A stretch of DNA of 58,807 nucleotides. Origin: Gemmatimonadota bacterium. GTDB taxonomy: Bacteria; Gemmatimonadota; Gemmatimonadetes; Longimicrobiales; Gaopeijiaceae. Under the pieces are notes generated by a model. It did not search any database, was not told where the DNA came from, and saw nothing but the letters and a program-made list of their open reading frames with translations. Position numbers and translations under genes: made by a program. The stretch spans positions 1 to 58,807 of the forward strand of contig JAJDXG010000025.1 of the NCBI GenBank assembly GCA_022823365.1, written 5' to 3'. This document shows positions 1 through 8,565 of the stretch, one piece after another (the first letter of the stretch is position 1; each line of letters opens with the position of its first letter).

Positions 1-672
1 CTCGAGGGCCGTCAGCACGACCGGCATGTATTCGGGGCGGCACCCGGCCATGACGGCATTGATGGCGACCTTCTCGACGGTGCAGGGCGCCAGCTCGGGA
101 GGGACCCGGCCGATGACCTCGTGCGGGTCGCGGCGCGTGCCGCCCAGCATGCGCAGGATGCGCTCGGGCGTCGGCGGAACGACCGGGAGGCCATCGCTCC
201 AGCCGCGGTCATAGCACGCCTCGATCGCGTCGGCGCCGGGCGCGACCTCGACCGTGCGGGCGCGGATGCCGGTTTCGCCGAAGCGCACCCGCAGGGTCTC
301 CGCGACCCCCGGCTCCACCGAGCGGGAGCCACAGCCGGGCCGGTGGAGCGGCAGTCCCGCGCCCAGCGTGGGGATGGCCGTGAGCGCACGCCAGTCTTCA
401 CGGCTCCAGCCGACCGTGCGGCCGGTTTCCGCACCGCCCTCCAGCCGGATCAGCGTCGGCACCGTCTCGACGGCGAGGTGGAAGGAGCGCTCGAGGGCGC
501 GGTCGTCCACGGCGGCGGCGGCGAGGCCGGGACCCAGGAATCCGCCGTCGTCCTGCCAGTAGATGGTCAGCGGATGGCCGGCCTGGTGGATCTCGGCGAG
601 GGCGGGCACCGCCAGGTGGCAGGTCTCGCACTCGTCCTTCACGACGGCGACGTAGGTGGCGGGCTCGGACAT
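1..672 (-). CDS. Thioredoxin-like protein fused to a conserved DGLPVVPPTPER domain, truncated by window start
   Basis: Reading from ATG at 672 toward base 1 gives 224 codons without a stop, so the gene continues beyond the window. The N-terminal 90 residues look thioredoxin-like: a CETC pair near residues 15-18 in a VAVVKDECETC context, followed by alternating strands. A PGCGSRSVEPG segment near residue 127 and a WSDGLPVVPPTPER block near residue 174 follow, a pattern I associate with UGSC-type and related uncharacterised redox proteins. The CXXC suggests thiol-disulfide chemistry in the cytoplasm, as no signal peptide is seen. The substrate is unknown. A partial copy of the DGLPVVPPT block lies at 1597-1683. 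Coding is certain from residue conservation; function is inferred only. Confidence 0.7.
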   Translation of the reverse strand, partial: MSEPATYVAVVKDECETCHLAVPALAEIHQAGHPLTIYWQDDGGFLGPGLAAAAVDDRALERSFHLAVETVPTLIRLEGGAETGRTVGWSREDWRALTAIPTLGAGLPLHRPGCGSRSVEPGVAETLRVRFGETGIRARTVEVAPGADAIEACYDRGWSDGLPVVPPTPERILRMLGGTRRDPHEVIGRVPPELAPCTVEKVAINAVMAGCRPEYMPVVLTALE

Positions 673-760
673 GACGCCGATGAAGATGCGTTGCCGCCGA
701 TGGGCTGACAAACGCGAGCCTTGTCACCCGGCCTGGAACATCTCATGGTTCGACCTCGTA

Positions 761-772
761 GCGTCGCGACGC
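761..772. promoter_or_regulatory. 12-bp perfect GC palindrome in a divergent intergenic region
   Basis: GCGTCGCGACGC reads identically on both strands and lies between the divergent genes starting at 672 (minus) and 864 (plus). It is well placed for an operator, but GC-rich palindromes of this size also occur by chance in such DNA. Confidence 0.25.
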
Positions 773-863
773 CCTGGTCACGTAGTGAACTGACGCGCTA
801 CACGCGACACCACGCGTCTTTCGATCCCCCAAATCACCCAGGACGGCGAGAGGCTTGCAGTCA

Positions 864-1586
864 ATGCCGGAAGACAGCTCCACGGAAACGGAGACGCCGC
901 GCGCTAACGTCGACGATAGCGGGCCTCCCGATTCCCCCGGCCACGCACCGGGCCGAGGTCGCGCGACCCAGCGCATCCCCTTCGGCCGTCTTGCGCTCGA
1001 GTTCGTGGTAATTGTCGTCGGCGTGCTCGTCGCCCTCGGCTTCGATCAGTGGATGACCAACATCGACCAACGCCAGCTCGTCAACGAGACGCTCTACGCC
1101 CTGGCCGCGGAAATCGCCGAAAACACGGTAACCCTCGACCGCCGCATGGCCTATCACGACGAGATCCTGCCGGGGCTCGTGGAGAATCAGCGGGCTGCCG
1201 AGAGAGGCGAACGCCAGAGCATCTCGATCAGCGGAGCACTGCCCGAAGGACTCGGGCTCACGCCGTTGAGGAGTACGGCGTGGGAGTTGGCCAGCGTGAC
1301 CGAGGCCGTGCGGCACTTCGATTTGCCGATTCTCTCCACGCTCTCCCTCACGTACTCCCTTCAGGAATCGCTCCACGAGTACGATCGCATCGTCTCCGCC
1401 GGGATCATCCAGCCGCAGTTCTTCGCGGCCACGGACCAGCCCGGCCCGATCATCTACCTCGGCGTCATGGTAAGCGACGTTCGGGCACGGGAAGACGAGC
1501 TTGGGCGGTTCTACGCCGAGACGCTGCGGCATGTGCGCCTGCAGCTGGGAGATCCCGAGGCCGGGGCGGTGGTGGAGGTGCGTTGA
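864..1586 (+). CDS. DUF6090-like single-pass membrane protein
   Basis: The protein has 240 residues. A polar N-terminus of about 40 residues is followed by one hydrophobic helix (about residues 42-60, LALEFVVIVVGVLVALGFDQW). This helix, ending in D-Q-W, resembles the E-x-x-x-I-x-x-G-x-x-x-A-x-x-x-D-x-W signature of the DUF6090 family. The rest is a mainly helical domain of unknown function. ATG at 864 was chosen over an in-frame TTG at 855 because GAGAGG lies about 11 bases upstream of it. It diverges from the thioredoxin-like gene, and the AbiE pair follows on the same strand. No catalytic motif is visible; a membrane-associated scaffold or sensor is possible but not shown. Confidence 0.7.
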   Translation: MPEDSSTETETPRANVDDSGPPDSPGHAPGRGRATQRIPFGRLALEFVVIVVGVLVALGFDQWMTNIDQRQLVNETLYALAAEIAENTVTLDRRMAYHDEILPGLVENQRAAERGERQSISISGALPEGLGLTPLRSTAWELASVTEAVRHFDLPILSTLSLTYSLQESLHEYDRIVSAGIIQPQFFAATDQPGPIIYLGVMVSDVRAREDELGRFYAETLRHVRLQLGDPEAGAVVEVR

Positions 1587-1596
1587 CGTAAGTCGT

Positions 1597-1683
1597 CGGA
1601 ATCGGCGGGACCACGGGGAGGCCAGCGCTCCAGCCGCGGTCAAAGCACGCCTCGATGGGGTCGGCGCCGGAAGCGACCTCGAC
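1597..1683 (-). pseudogene. Remnant of a paralogue of the thioredoxin-like DGLPVVPPT gene
   Basis: On the minus strand this stretch encodes VEVASGADPIEACFDRGW followed by SAGLPVVPPIPT. This matches almost residue for residue the segment VEVAPGADAIEACYDRGWSDGLPVVPPTPE of the gene at 1-672, and the DNA is also closely similar (bases 181-240 against 1621-1680). Matching stops on both sides: one side runs into the 3' end of the DUF6090-like gene, the other into the AbiE promoter region. It therefore appears to be a fossil of a second gene copy, most of which has been lost or replaced. Confidence 0.7.
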
Positions 1684-1692
1684 CGCGCGGAG

Positions 1693-1713
1693 CACCAAGG
1701 CGTTATATTGGTG
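1693..1713. promoter_or_regulatory. Inverted repeat and -10-like box upstream of AbiEi
   Basis: CACCAA, nine bases, then TTGGTG forms a perfect 6-bp dyad centred about 38 bases before the AbiEi start. A TATATT box (1704-1709) sits in the spacer and right arm. AbiEi antitoxins are known to repress their own promoter by binding inverted repeats, so this is a plausible autoregulatory operator. I could not identify a convincing -35. Confidence 0.4.
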
Positions 1714-1740
1714 GACGAGTTTCTGACGAAGAGCGGAGCC

Positions 1741-2337
1741 ATGAAGAGTCTGGCCAAACGGATCATGGAATACGCCGAGGCCTCGCCCGAGGCTACGCCG
1801 ATCTGCCCGAATGCCTTGCTTCATCTCGGCAAGCGGGGGGCGGTGAATCAGGCTCTGTCGCGCTTGGCCCGTTCAGGGCAGCTTCTGCGGATCTGCCAAG
1901 GCGTCTACATGCGCCCCATCGAGACACGTTTTGGGCGCTGTGCACCGAGCGTGGGCAAATCGCTCCGGTCGCTTTCTGAACTCTGGGGCGAGACCATCGT
2001 TCCGAACGGAGGCGGCGCGGCCAACTGGCTTGGCCTGACGAACCAGAATCCGGTTCGCTCGGTTTACCTCACTTCCGGTCGCGGTCGGCGATTGCTCTTC
2101 GGCAAGCACCCCGTCGAGTTGCGGCACGCGCCGCGCTGGCAGCTGGTGGCCCCGCACCGCATGGCGGGAGTGGTCATCCGCGCCTTGGCATGGCTCGGCC
2201 CTCACGAGATCGAGGATAGCCTCGACACGGTCCTGCCCATGCTCACTCGGGAAGACCTCGACGAGCTCGCAACCGCACGGGCCGTCATGCCCCGGTGGAT
2301 GGCGGAGCCGCTAAGCACACGCCTCGCCCATGCGTGA
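1741..2337 (+). CDS. abiEi: AbiEi-type antitoxin / transcriptional regulator of a type IV TA system
   Basis: The protein has 198 residues. The N-terminal 60 residues form a winged-helix-like domain (MKSLAKRIMEYAEASPEATPI, then LGKRGAVNQALSRLARSG and LLRICQGVYMRP), the typical DUF6088/AbiEi start in which a hairpin ends in G-V-Y. The C-terminal part carries the antitoxin domain (VYLTSGRGRRLLFG, then VELRHAPRWQL). ATG at 1741 was chosen because it begins exactly at the conserved domain; a longer frame upstream covers the remnant at 1597-1683. Its 3' end overlaps the AbiEii start by 8 bases, the usual translational coupling. The family antagonises AbiEii without direct contact and represses the operon. 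Confidence 0.88.
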   Translation: MKSLAKRIMEYAEASPEATPICPNALLHLGKRGAVNQALSRLARSGQLLRICQGVYMRPIETRFGRCAPSVGKSLRSLSELWGETIVPNGGGAANWLGLTNQNPVRSVYLTSGRGRRLLFGKHPVELRHAPRWQLVAPHRMAGVVIRALAWLGPHEIEDSLDTVLPMLTREDLDELATARAVMPRWMAEPLSTRLAHA

Positions 2338-3346
2338 GACACCGTTTCAGCATCTCTCGGTCGAAGAGCGTCGCCTTGCCCTGCGGAAAGCCCAGGCCGA
2401 AGGCCCGCATCCGGCGTTCCTGTTCGAGAAGGACATCTGGGTCGTTGCGACCCTGAACGCCCTGTTCGAGGCTCCGTTCGGACGGCATCTGGTGTTCAAG
2501 GGCGGCACATCGCTGTCGAAGGTCTGGCACGCGATCCGGCGGTTCTCCGAAGACATAGACATCACATACGACATTCGGAGCTTTGCTCCGGATTTGGTTG
2601 CGGGAGGCGACGAAGAGGCGTTGCCCCCGACGCGCAGCCAGGAGAGGCGCTGGACCAAGGCAATCCGTCCCCGTCTCGCCGAATGGGTCCTTGAGCGGGC
2701 AAGACCGCTGATCGAGGAGGAACTCGCCCGCGCCGGGTTCGTGGCGCAGATACGGGCGGCGGCAGAGCGGCTTTACATTCGGTACGATCCACTCCTCGAG
2801 GTACGCGGCATCGTGCGGCCGGAGGTATTGGTGGACTTTGGGGCGCGCTCGACGGGCGAACCCCGCGCCGTCCGCACGGTCGCGTGCGATGCCGCCGCGC
2901 GGCTTCCCGACATCGCGTTTCCGGAAGCTCGGCCAGCCGCCATGCTGCCCGAGCGCACATTCTGGGAGAAGGCGACCTCAATGCACGTCTACTGCCTTCA
3001 GGGGCGCGTCCGCGGCGAGCGCTGGTCGAGGCACTGGCACGACCTCGTACGCCTTGACGAAGCCGGAATAGCGTCACGGGCTCTGGCGGACCGCGAACTG
3101 GCCCTGGCCGTCGCGCGCCACAAGGCGATGTTCTTCCGCGAGAATGATTCCGCTGGCCACAGGATCGACTATGAGGCCGCCGTCTCGGGGAATCTCAGGC
3201 TTGTGCCCTCCGGCGCAGCTCAGGATGCGCTTGCCGCAGACTACGCCAACATGCTCGCCATCGGAATGTTGCTGGACGAGGACGAGCCGTTCGGCACGCT
3301 AATGCAGCGGTGCGCCCTGATCGAGGAGAGGGCCAACGCTGCCTAA
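2330..3346 (+). CDS. abiEii: AbiEii/AbiGii nucleotidyltransferase toxin
   Basis: The protein has 338 residues. The DNA polymerase beta-like nucleotidyltransferase core is visible: LVFKGGTSLSK around residues 55-65 supplies the G-G-T-S nucleotide-binding motif, and SEDIDITYD around 73-81 supplies the D-x-D metal ligands. Family members transfer nucleotides to target RNA such as tRNA acceptor ends and arrest growth, giving abortive infection in some hosts. All expected motifs and full length are present, so the toxin looks active. It overlaps AbiEi by 8 bases, and the pair forms a self-contained module. The next gene is convergent, 54 bases away. Confidence 0.9.
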   Translation: MRETPFQHLSVEERRLALRKAQAEGPHPAFLFEKDIWVVATLNALFEAPFGRHLVFKGGTSLSKVWHAIRRFSEDIDITYDIRSFAPDLVAGGDEEALPPTRSQERRWTKAIRPRLAEWVLERARPLIEEELARAGFVAQIRAAAERLYIRYDPLLEVRGIVRPEVLVDFGARSTGEPRAVRTVACDAAARLPDIAFPEARPAAMLPERTFWEKATSMHVYCLQGRVRGERWSRHWHDLVRLDEAGIASRALADRELALAVARHKAMFFRENDSAGHRIDYEAAVSGNLRLVPSGAAQDALAADYANMLAIGMLLDEDEPFGTLMQRCALIEERANAA

Positions 3347-3400
3347 GCGGTTGAATGGCTCCTGAACAGTATGCCGGTCGATGCGTTCGCGTCCCGGCAC

Positions 3401-4135
3401 TCAGCCCGGCAACCTCAACGACACATGCAGGTGGTCGGCCGTGCCCACATGCCGGAGCGTGTGGAAGCCCATCGCCCGGAACGCCAGTTCGGCCGCCAGG
3501 TTGCGCCATTCGGGCCGGTTGATGGTGCGAAGGTCCAGGGCATGGACGAATCCGTTGTCCTGACGGAAGTGCAGTGACGACTCGTTGGCCGGGAGCCCCG
3601 CGCGAGCGTAGAACTCGGGCGTGCGATCGGCGTCGGTGATCACGGCGTCGGCGTCGGCCAGGACGAAGACCGATACGCCCATCCGCAACAGGGGATGAAG
3701 GGCTGAGTACTCGGCTCGCACCTCTTCGGATTTCACGTTGCCGCCCGCGATGACCAACAGCGAGTAGGCCACGAACGCGCCGGCGGCAAGGGCCGCGGCC
3801 CGAATCATGAACTTCCTGAACCACTTCCCTGCCCCCAGCCGCCGACTCACGGCCCACGCGTAGCACGCCAGGAGCAGCGCGGTGGCGGCGGTCGAGACGG
3901 CCAGCGAGGGCCATGCCCCCAAGCCCCATTGCTGGTAGGCGAAGACGCCTCCACGGACGAGGAGGATGAACGGCAACACCGCAAGCAGGACAGCGGTCAC
4001 GCTCCACCGCACGACTCTGCGGAGGAAACGCCGAGGTTTCGTCCCGTTGTGCGGGTTCGGCTGCCCCGGTCCGGTAGCGGCCCCAGGTCCGGTCGCCGCC
4101 CCGGGACCCGGATATTCGACTCTCAAGGTACTCAC
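3401..4135 (-). CDS. Membrane protein with a putative M15-like peptidase fold C-terminus
   Basis: The protein has 244 residues from GTG at 4135, preceded by GGAGG four bases away; a longer frame to 4249 has no such site. Three hydrophobic helices occur in the first 135 residues. The C-terminal 110 residues contain SLHF, HALDL and DHLHVSL, spaced like the H-x6-D and H-x-H zinc ligands of the D-Ala-D-Ala peptidase/Hedgehog fold (M15-like, DUF882-like). If so, it would face the periplasm and act on peptidoglycan. This is inference from motif spacing; the E/D general base is not obvious. It is downstream of the secreted hydrolase at 4279-5892, with 143 bases between. Confidence 0.6.
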   Translation of the reverse strand: MSTLRVEYPGPGAATGPGAATGPGQPNPHNGTKPRRFLRRVVRWSVTAVLLAVLPFILLVRGGVFAYQQWGLGAWPSLAVSTAATALLLACYAWAVSRRLGAGKWFRKFMIRAAALAAGAFVAYSLLVIAGGNVKSEEVRAEYSALHPLLRMGVSVFVLADADAVITDADRTPEFYARAGLPANESSLHFRQDNGFVHALDLRTINRPEWRNLAAELAFRAMGFHTLRHVGTADHLHVSLRLPG

Positions 4136-4278
4136 ATGTCCTCCGGTGACCCTGCCCGTTCTCCGCGCCTGCGGAGAAAGTCGTCCGTACGCTTCGGGGG
4201 GAGCAGGGTGTCGGAGATCTGCGGCCGGGCCCTGTGCCAGCTGCGGCACGCGTGCCCGTCAATCCATGCGCTCGACCG

Positions 4279-5892
4279 TCAATCCCTCCCCTCGAGCGAA
4301 TCCAGAGCCGCCACGAACTCCGACCAGGGCACCGGCTCCCCGTGGACGGGCGCTACGGTGGACACCTCCAGCCCCATCCGCTCGATCTGGTTGTAGAAGC
4401 TCCGCATCGCCGGCAGTTGCGCCGGCCGGGGGGGCTCGTGCGTGTCGAAGAGATCCGCTTCGAATGCGATGCCCTCCTCCGGCAGGTAGGCCATCAGCAT
4501 CCCGGAGACGTGCTGCAGCGGCTGAACGTAGTAGACGCGAAGGATCCGGGAGTTGTCGGTGATGACGTAGTTCTCCTGGACCGCCTCGTAGTTGTAGCCC
4601 TCGGACAGCTCCGTGGGAGGCCACATGGAGACGATGTCCGGCTTCACGGTCCGGGGCTCGTAGACCAGCACGTCCGTGTTCAGGAACTCGAGGTTGATCA
4701 TGTGCGTGACGACCGTGGAGCCGATGTGCACGTAGGTCCTGAGCCCGCCGATGTGGTCGAAGTGGGGGTGCGAGGTGATGACCCAGCGGATCGGCTTGCC
4801 GGGGGCGAGCCGGACGATCTCCTCGATGACCGCGAGGCTCCGCTCCTCGTTTCCCGGGGCCTCGAATACGGCGACGAACTCGTCGAATTCCACCATGTAG
4901 CTGTTCGCGGGGCTCCCGCCCAGGAGGTAGACGCCGTCCGCCATCTCGGTGACGGTCACCTCTGTTTCGAAGGACGCCTCCGCGACTGACGGAGGCACGG
5001 GGCCCGGATCCGGGCACACGTTGGGCTGTACGTCCGGGAATCGGCCGCCGTAGCCGTTGTGACCCGTGCTCTGGCGGTAGAACTGCCAGTTGTCGTCCCA
5101 GCCCTGGTGGGAGTGCCACGCGATGGGCCACTTCACGTCGCCGAAGGTCAACTGCTCCGTCGACTCGTGCTCGATGTTGAAGTCGCCGAGCGCGGGTTCG
5201 TTGACCGTGGTCTTGATCCGCTGGATCTGGTTCTGCGGGTTGATCGTCGCGTCCACGCGATACTTGCCGAACATCGTGATCGCCACGACGTGCATCTTCT
5301 CCGGGCGGACCACATTCCCGTCCCGGCCCTTCTCGATCTGCTCCCAGCGCCAGAAGGCGACGGGATCGGCCCCGGGCAGGCGGGCGGCCTTGATGAAGCC
5401 GGGAGGATTGAGCCAGAGATCGAGCTGGTACAGTTCCGCGAGATCCGGCGGAACCGCAACGGGCTCTCCGTCCCCATCGATGTGCCAGGCCTTGTCGCCG
5501 CTCACGACATGGGTCTGTCGCGTTTGCGTCTGAGTCGGCGTGCCCCCCTCCCAGCCCACGCCGTACTTCCACGCGGCCGGACTGATGCCCGGTTCCCGGT
5601 CGAAGGTCTCTATGCTGGTCCGGGTCTCCCAGTTGATGCTTCGGGTGTAGTTGTTCAGGCCGCCGATCCGTGGCCAGTCCACGTTCACCGCGTTCTCGAA
5701 TGTCTGACCGACGGCTCCGCTGTAACCGTTACCGGAAAAAGTGATGCAGCGGAGATTCGCTTCGCCGATTTCCTCGGCGGCGGCAGCCAGGAGGGGATAG
5801 GGGTCGACGTATCCCGGCGGAAACTCCTGGGCAGCCGCCGAGTTCATCCAGAATGGGAGCAGGGCCAACGCCCCAAGAGTATTTCTGGCCAT
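4279..5892 (-). CDS. Secreted metallo-beta-lactamase-fold hydrolase
   Basis: The protein has 537 residues. A signal peptide covers residues 1-21, ending in NSAAAQ. Residues about 22-300 form a beta-rich domain without a recognised name; residues 310-537 are a metallo-beta-lactamase domain with TSHPHFDHIGG at about 373-383 (the intact HxHxDH zinc site), an Asp in EADLFDTH and a final His in APVHGEP. The fold hydrolyses many substrates (lactams, lactones, thioesters, phosphodiesters), so the reaction is not predictable. GGAGGAGG lies just upstream of ATG 5892. The two-part secreted architecture suggests a periplasmic or extracellular enzyme. It diverges from the efflux adaptor gene across a 258-base gap in which I see no clear operator. 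Confidence 0.82.
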   Translation of the reverse strand: MARNTLGALALLPFWMNSAAAQEFPPGYVDPYPLLAAAAEEIGEANLRCITFSGNGYSGAVGQTFENAVNVDWPRIGGLNNYTRSINWETRTSIETFDREPGISPAAWKYGVGWEGGTPTQTQTRQTHVVSGDKAWHIDGDGEPVAVPPDLAELYQLDLWLNPPGFIKAARLPGADPVAFWRWEQIEKGRDGNVVRPEKMHVVAITMFGKYRVDATINPQNQIQRIKTTVNEPALGDFNIEHESTEQLTFGDVKWPIAWHSHQGWDDNWQFYRQSTGHNGYGGRFPDVQPNVCPDPGPVPPSVAEASFETEVTVTEMADGVYLLGGSPANSYMVEFDEFVAVFEAPGNEERSLAVIEEIVRLAPGKPIRWVITSHPHFDHIGGLRTYVHIGSTVVTHMINLEFLNTDVLVYEPRTVKPDIVSMWPPTELSEGYNYEAVQENYVITDNSRILRVYYVQPLQHVSGMLMAYLPEEGIAFEADLFDTHEPPRPAQLPAMRSFYNQIERMGLEVSTVAPVHGEPVPWSEFVAALDSLEGRD

Positions 5893-6150
5893 TTTTCCTC
5901 CTCCGCGGGTCCACTCGGGTCTCGGCGTTCACAATACCGAAGTCCCAAATCCACCGCACCGAGGGCCATCGCACAGCCGCGACCCTGCTCCATCGCGCAC
6001 CATCCCCACTGGATCGCAAGTCCCGACGCGTTGGCCCACAGCGAAACCAACCCCCCGGGCACTTCCGTACGCCTTCCAGAGTGCGCGAGCCCCCTTGTAG
6101 CGGGCGGGCGGGTCGCGTTAAGCGCGAATCAGGCGGGAGGCACCGGTCGC

Positions 6151-7245
6151 ATGGGCAGGGGCGCGAAGGTAGTTGTGGGCACGATCGTGGTCGGGGGCCT
6201 GGGAGCCTCGGTGTTCGCAGTGCTTGCGGCCGCGGGCGGTGGCGAGACCGAGGTGGACACCGTCGCTGTGGAGAGGGGCGAGATCGTGGACCGCGCGCTC
6301 GCGGTCGGACGCATCGAGCCGCTCGTCGAGGTGAGCGTGAAGTCGCAACTCGCGGGCGTCGTGCGCGGGATGTTCAAGGAGCCCGGCCAATACGTCCGGC
6401 AGGGTGAGCCTCTGCTCGAAGTCCAGCCCAACCCGACGCCGATCGAACTGGTCGAGGCGCGCCGCAACATCGAATTGCGCGAGATCGAGTTGCAGCAACT
6501 CGAGAGGCGTCGCGACCGGCTGGCTGAGTTGCGCGACCGGGAGCTCGCATCGGAACAGGAGTTCGAGGACGCCGAATACTCGCTCAGCGAGGTCTCGCTC
6601 CAGCTCCAGATCGCCCGGGAGCGCCTGGCCCTGCTCTCGGAAGGCCGCGTGACCATCGGGGACGAGGCCGTGGAGACGGTCATCCATAGCCCCATCCAGG
6701 GGTTCATCCTCGAGAAGATGGTGGAAATCGGAGATCCGGTGGTCCCGCTCACGACGTTCCAGGAAGGGACCGTCCTGATGACGATGGCCGAGATGGACGA
6801 ACTGCTCTTTCGCGGCACTGTCGATGAAATCGATGTGGGCCGGCTGGCGGCGGGAATGCCGGTCGAGGTCACGATCGGGGCGCTTCCCGACACGCGCGTC
6901 GAGGGGCGGCTGACGAGGATTTCGCTCACGGGACGCGACGAGGAGAACGCCACCATCTTTCCTGTTGAAATCGCGGTCCTGCCCGCAGAGGGCACCTTGC
7001 TGAGAGCGGGCTATTCGGCGAACGCCCAGGTGATCATCGAGCGCCGCTCCGACATCCTGATCATCCCGGAGCGCGTGGTCAGGTTCGAGGAGGCGGGAAC
7101 GTTCGTGACGGTTCGCCTGGGGCCCGACGAGACCGAGGAGCGCGAGATCAGGACGGGGCTCAGCGACGGGATCAGCGTCGAGGTGCTCGAGGGCCTGGCG
7201 GAGGGCGAGCGCGTCATGGAGCCCCCGCGGCGCGAGATCACCTAG
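6151..7245 (+). CDS. HlyD/MacA-type efflux periplasmic adaptor subunit
   Basis: The protein has 364 residues. An N-terminal membrane anchor (residues 7-28) is followed by a biotinyl-lipoyl-like half motif (VSVKSQLAGVVRGMFKEPGQYVRQGEPL), a coiled-coil hairpin (about 105-165, rich in R, E and L), the second lipoyl half (VIHSPIQGFILEKMVEIGD) and beta-barrel and membrane-proximal domains ending near residue 364. These adaptors link an inner-membrane transporter to an outer-membrane channel. GGGAGG lies 10 bases before ATG 6151. Two MacB-like permease genes follow at 22 and 65 base gaps, so this is one operon for export of an unknown substrate. No ATPase or outer-membrane factor is present in the window. 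Confidence 0.88.
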   Translation: MGRGAKVVVGTIVVGGLGASVFAVLAAAGGGETEVDTVAVERGEIVDRALAVGRIEPLVEVSVKSQLAGVVRGMFKEPGQYVRQGEPLLEVQPNPTPIELVEARRNIELREIELQQLERRRDRLAELRDRELASEQEFEDAEYSLSEVSLQLQIARERLALLSEGRVTIGDEAVETVIHSPIQGFILEKMVEIGDPVVPLTTFQEGTVLMTMAEMDELLFRGTVDEIDVGRLAAGMPVEVTIGALPDTRVEGRLTRISLTGRDEENATIFPVEIAVLPAEGTLLRAGYSANAQVIIERRSDILIIPERVVRFEEAGTFVTVRLGPDETEEREIRTGLSDGISVEVLEGLAEGERVMEPPRREIT

Positions 7246-7267
7246 GGCCGCGGGCAGAGAAGACGCC

Positions 7268-8500
7268 GTGAGGCTCGTCGACGCCGTCCGGCAACTGTGG
7301 TCGGATCTTTCCGCCCAGCGCCTGCGCACGGTCCTGACCATACTCGGGATCACCTGGGGCACGGTGGCGGTGGTCGTTCTGCTCGCATTTTCGGTCGGGC
7401 TCGAACGGCAGACCATCAAACGGTTTCACGGGCTGGGCGACCGGATCGTCGTGCTCTTCGGCGGACGCACCGTGCTGGCCCACGCGGGGTTCAGAGAGGG
7501 GCGAACAATCCGGCTGCGCGAAGAGGATGCCCGGATCCTGGCCCGCCAGATCCCCGACATCACGATGATCAGCCCGGAGTACTCGACGCGCGCGGCCCCC
7601 GTCCGCCGCGGCCGGAACGGAGTGAATCCCAATATCACCGGCATTCATCCCGTGTATGGCGAGATGCGGAACATCTTCCCGCTTCCGGGCGGCCGATTCA
7701 TCAACGAGCGCGATCAGGAAGAGCGCCGCCGCGTCGTATTCCTCGGCGACGAGGTCGCTCGCGTCCTGTTCGGCGAGGCGGATCCCGTTGGCGAACAGGT
7801 CAGAATCGGGGATTCGCCGTTCACCGTCATCGGCGTGCTCCAGCCCAAGATCCAGAACAGCTCCTACAACTCGCGCGACGAGGACCGCGTGTTCATTCCG
7901 GCGAGCACGCATGCGGCTCTTTTCGGCTCGCGCTTCGTCTCGAACCTGGTCTACCGGACGGCGGACGCCTCGCGCACCGCGGCGGTAGAGGCGCGGGTCT
8001 ACGAGGTGCTGGGCAGGAAGTACCGCTTCAATCCACGGGACGAGGACGCGCTCCAGGTCTGGGACACGGCCGAATGGGAGCGCATGTTCGGCTTCCTGTT
8101 CCTCGGGTTCAAGCTGTTCTTCGCGATCGTCGGCAGTTTCACGCTCAGCGTGGGCGGGATCGGCGTCGCGAACATCATGTACATCGTCGTGCACGAGCGC
8201 ACGCGCGAGATCGGGATCAAGCGCTCGGTCGGTGCGACCCGAAGGTCCATCCTCTGGCAGTTTCTCGCGGAGAGCGTCCTGATCGTGGGTGTCGGGGCCG
8301 CGCTCGGCGTCCTTGTATCGGCGGGACTCGTGAAAGTGGTGTCTCTGTTCCCGATGAACGACATCGTCGGCACACCCGTCATCTCGCTCCAGGTGGCCGC
8401 TGTGACGATGGCGCTGCTCGCGTTCGTCGCGATGCTCGCCGGCTGGTTGCCCGCTCGCCGCGCCGCGGCGCTGGATCCCGTCGAATGTCTCCGTCACTAG
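7268..8500 (+). CDS. MacB/FtsX-type ABC transporter permease
   Basis: The protein has 410 residues from a GTG start. The N-terminal helix (about 20-45, RLRTVLTILGITWGTVAVVVLL) is followed by a MacB periplasmic core domain of about 230 residues. Three C-terminal helices (about 280-310, 335-360, 380-400) form an FtsX domain, with the conserved ERTREIGIKRSVGATRRSI coupling segment and a PARRAAALDPVECLRH ending typical of the family. It lacks an ATP-binding domain and needs a separate ATPase. It is paralogous to the next gene; two permeases in tandem suggest a heterodimeric exporter working with the upstream adaptor. Confidence 0.9.
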   Translation: MRLVDAVRQLWSDLSAQRLRTVLTILGITWGTVAVVVLLAFSVGLERQTIKRFHGLGDRIVVLFGGRTVLAHAGFREGRTIRLREEDARILARQIPDITMISPEYSTRAAPVRRGRNGVNPNITGIHPVYGEMRNIFPLPGGRFINERDQEERRRVVFLGDEVARVLFGEADPVGEQVRIGDSPFTVIGVLQPKIQNSSYNSRDEDRVFIPASTHAALFGSRFVSNLVYRTADASRTAAVEARVYEVLGRKYRFNPRDEDALQVWDTAEWERMFGFLFLGFKLFFAIVGSFTLSVGGIGVANIMYIVVHERTREIGIKRSVGATRRSILWQFLAESVLIVGVGAALGVLVSAGLVKVVSLFPMNDIVGTPVISLQVAAVTMALLAFVAMLAGWLPARRAAALDPVECLRH

Positions 8501-8565
8501 CGCCGGCGCACCGCACCCGCGGGGAGGTCCTCGCCCTGGCGGTCGCTGCCCCCGTGGTCTGACCG

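Noticed and set aside
1501-1740. Longer start for AbiEi at 1501
   Set aside because: It would add 80 residues without similarity, translating the fossil block in a wrong frame; the conserved domain begins at 1741.
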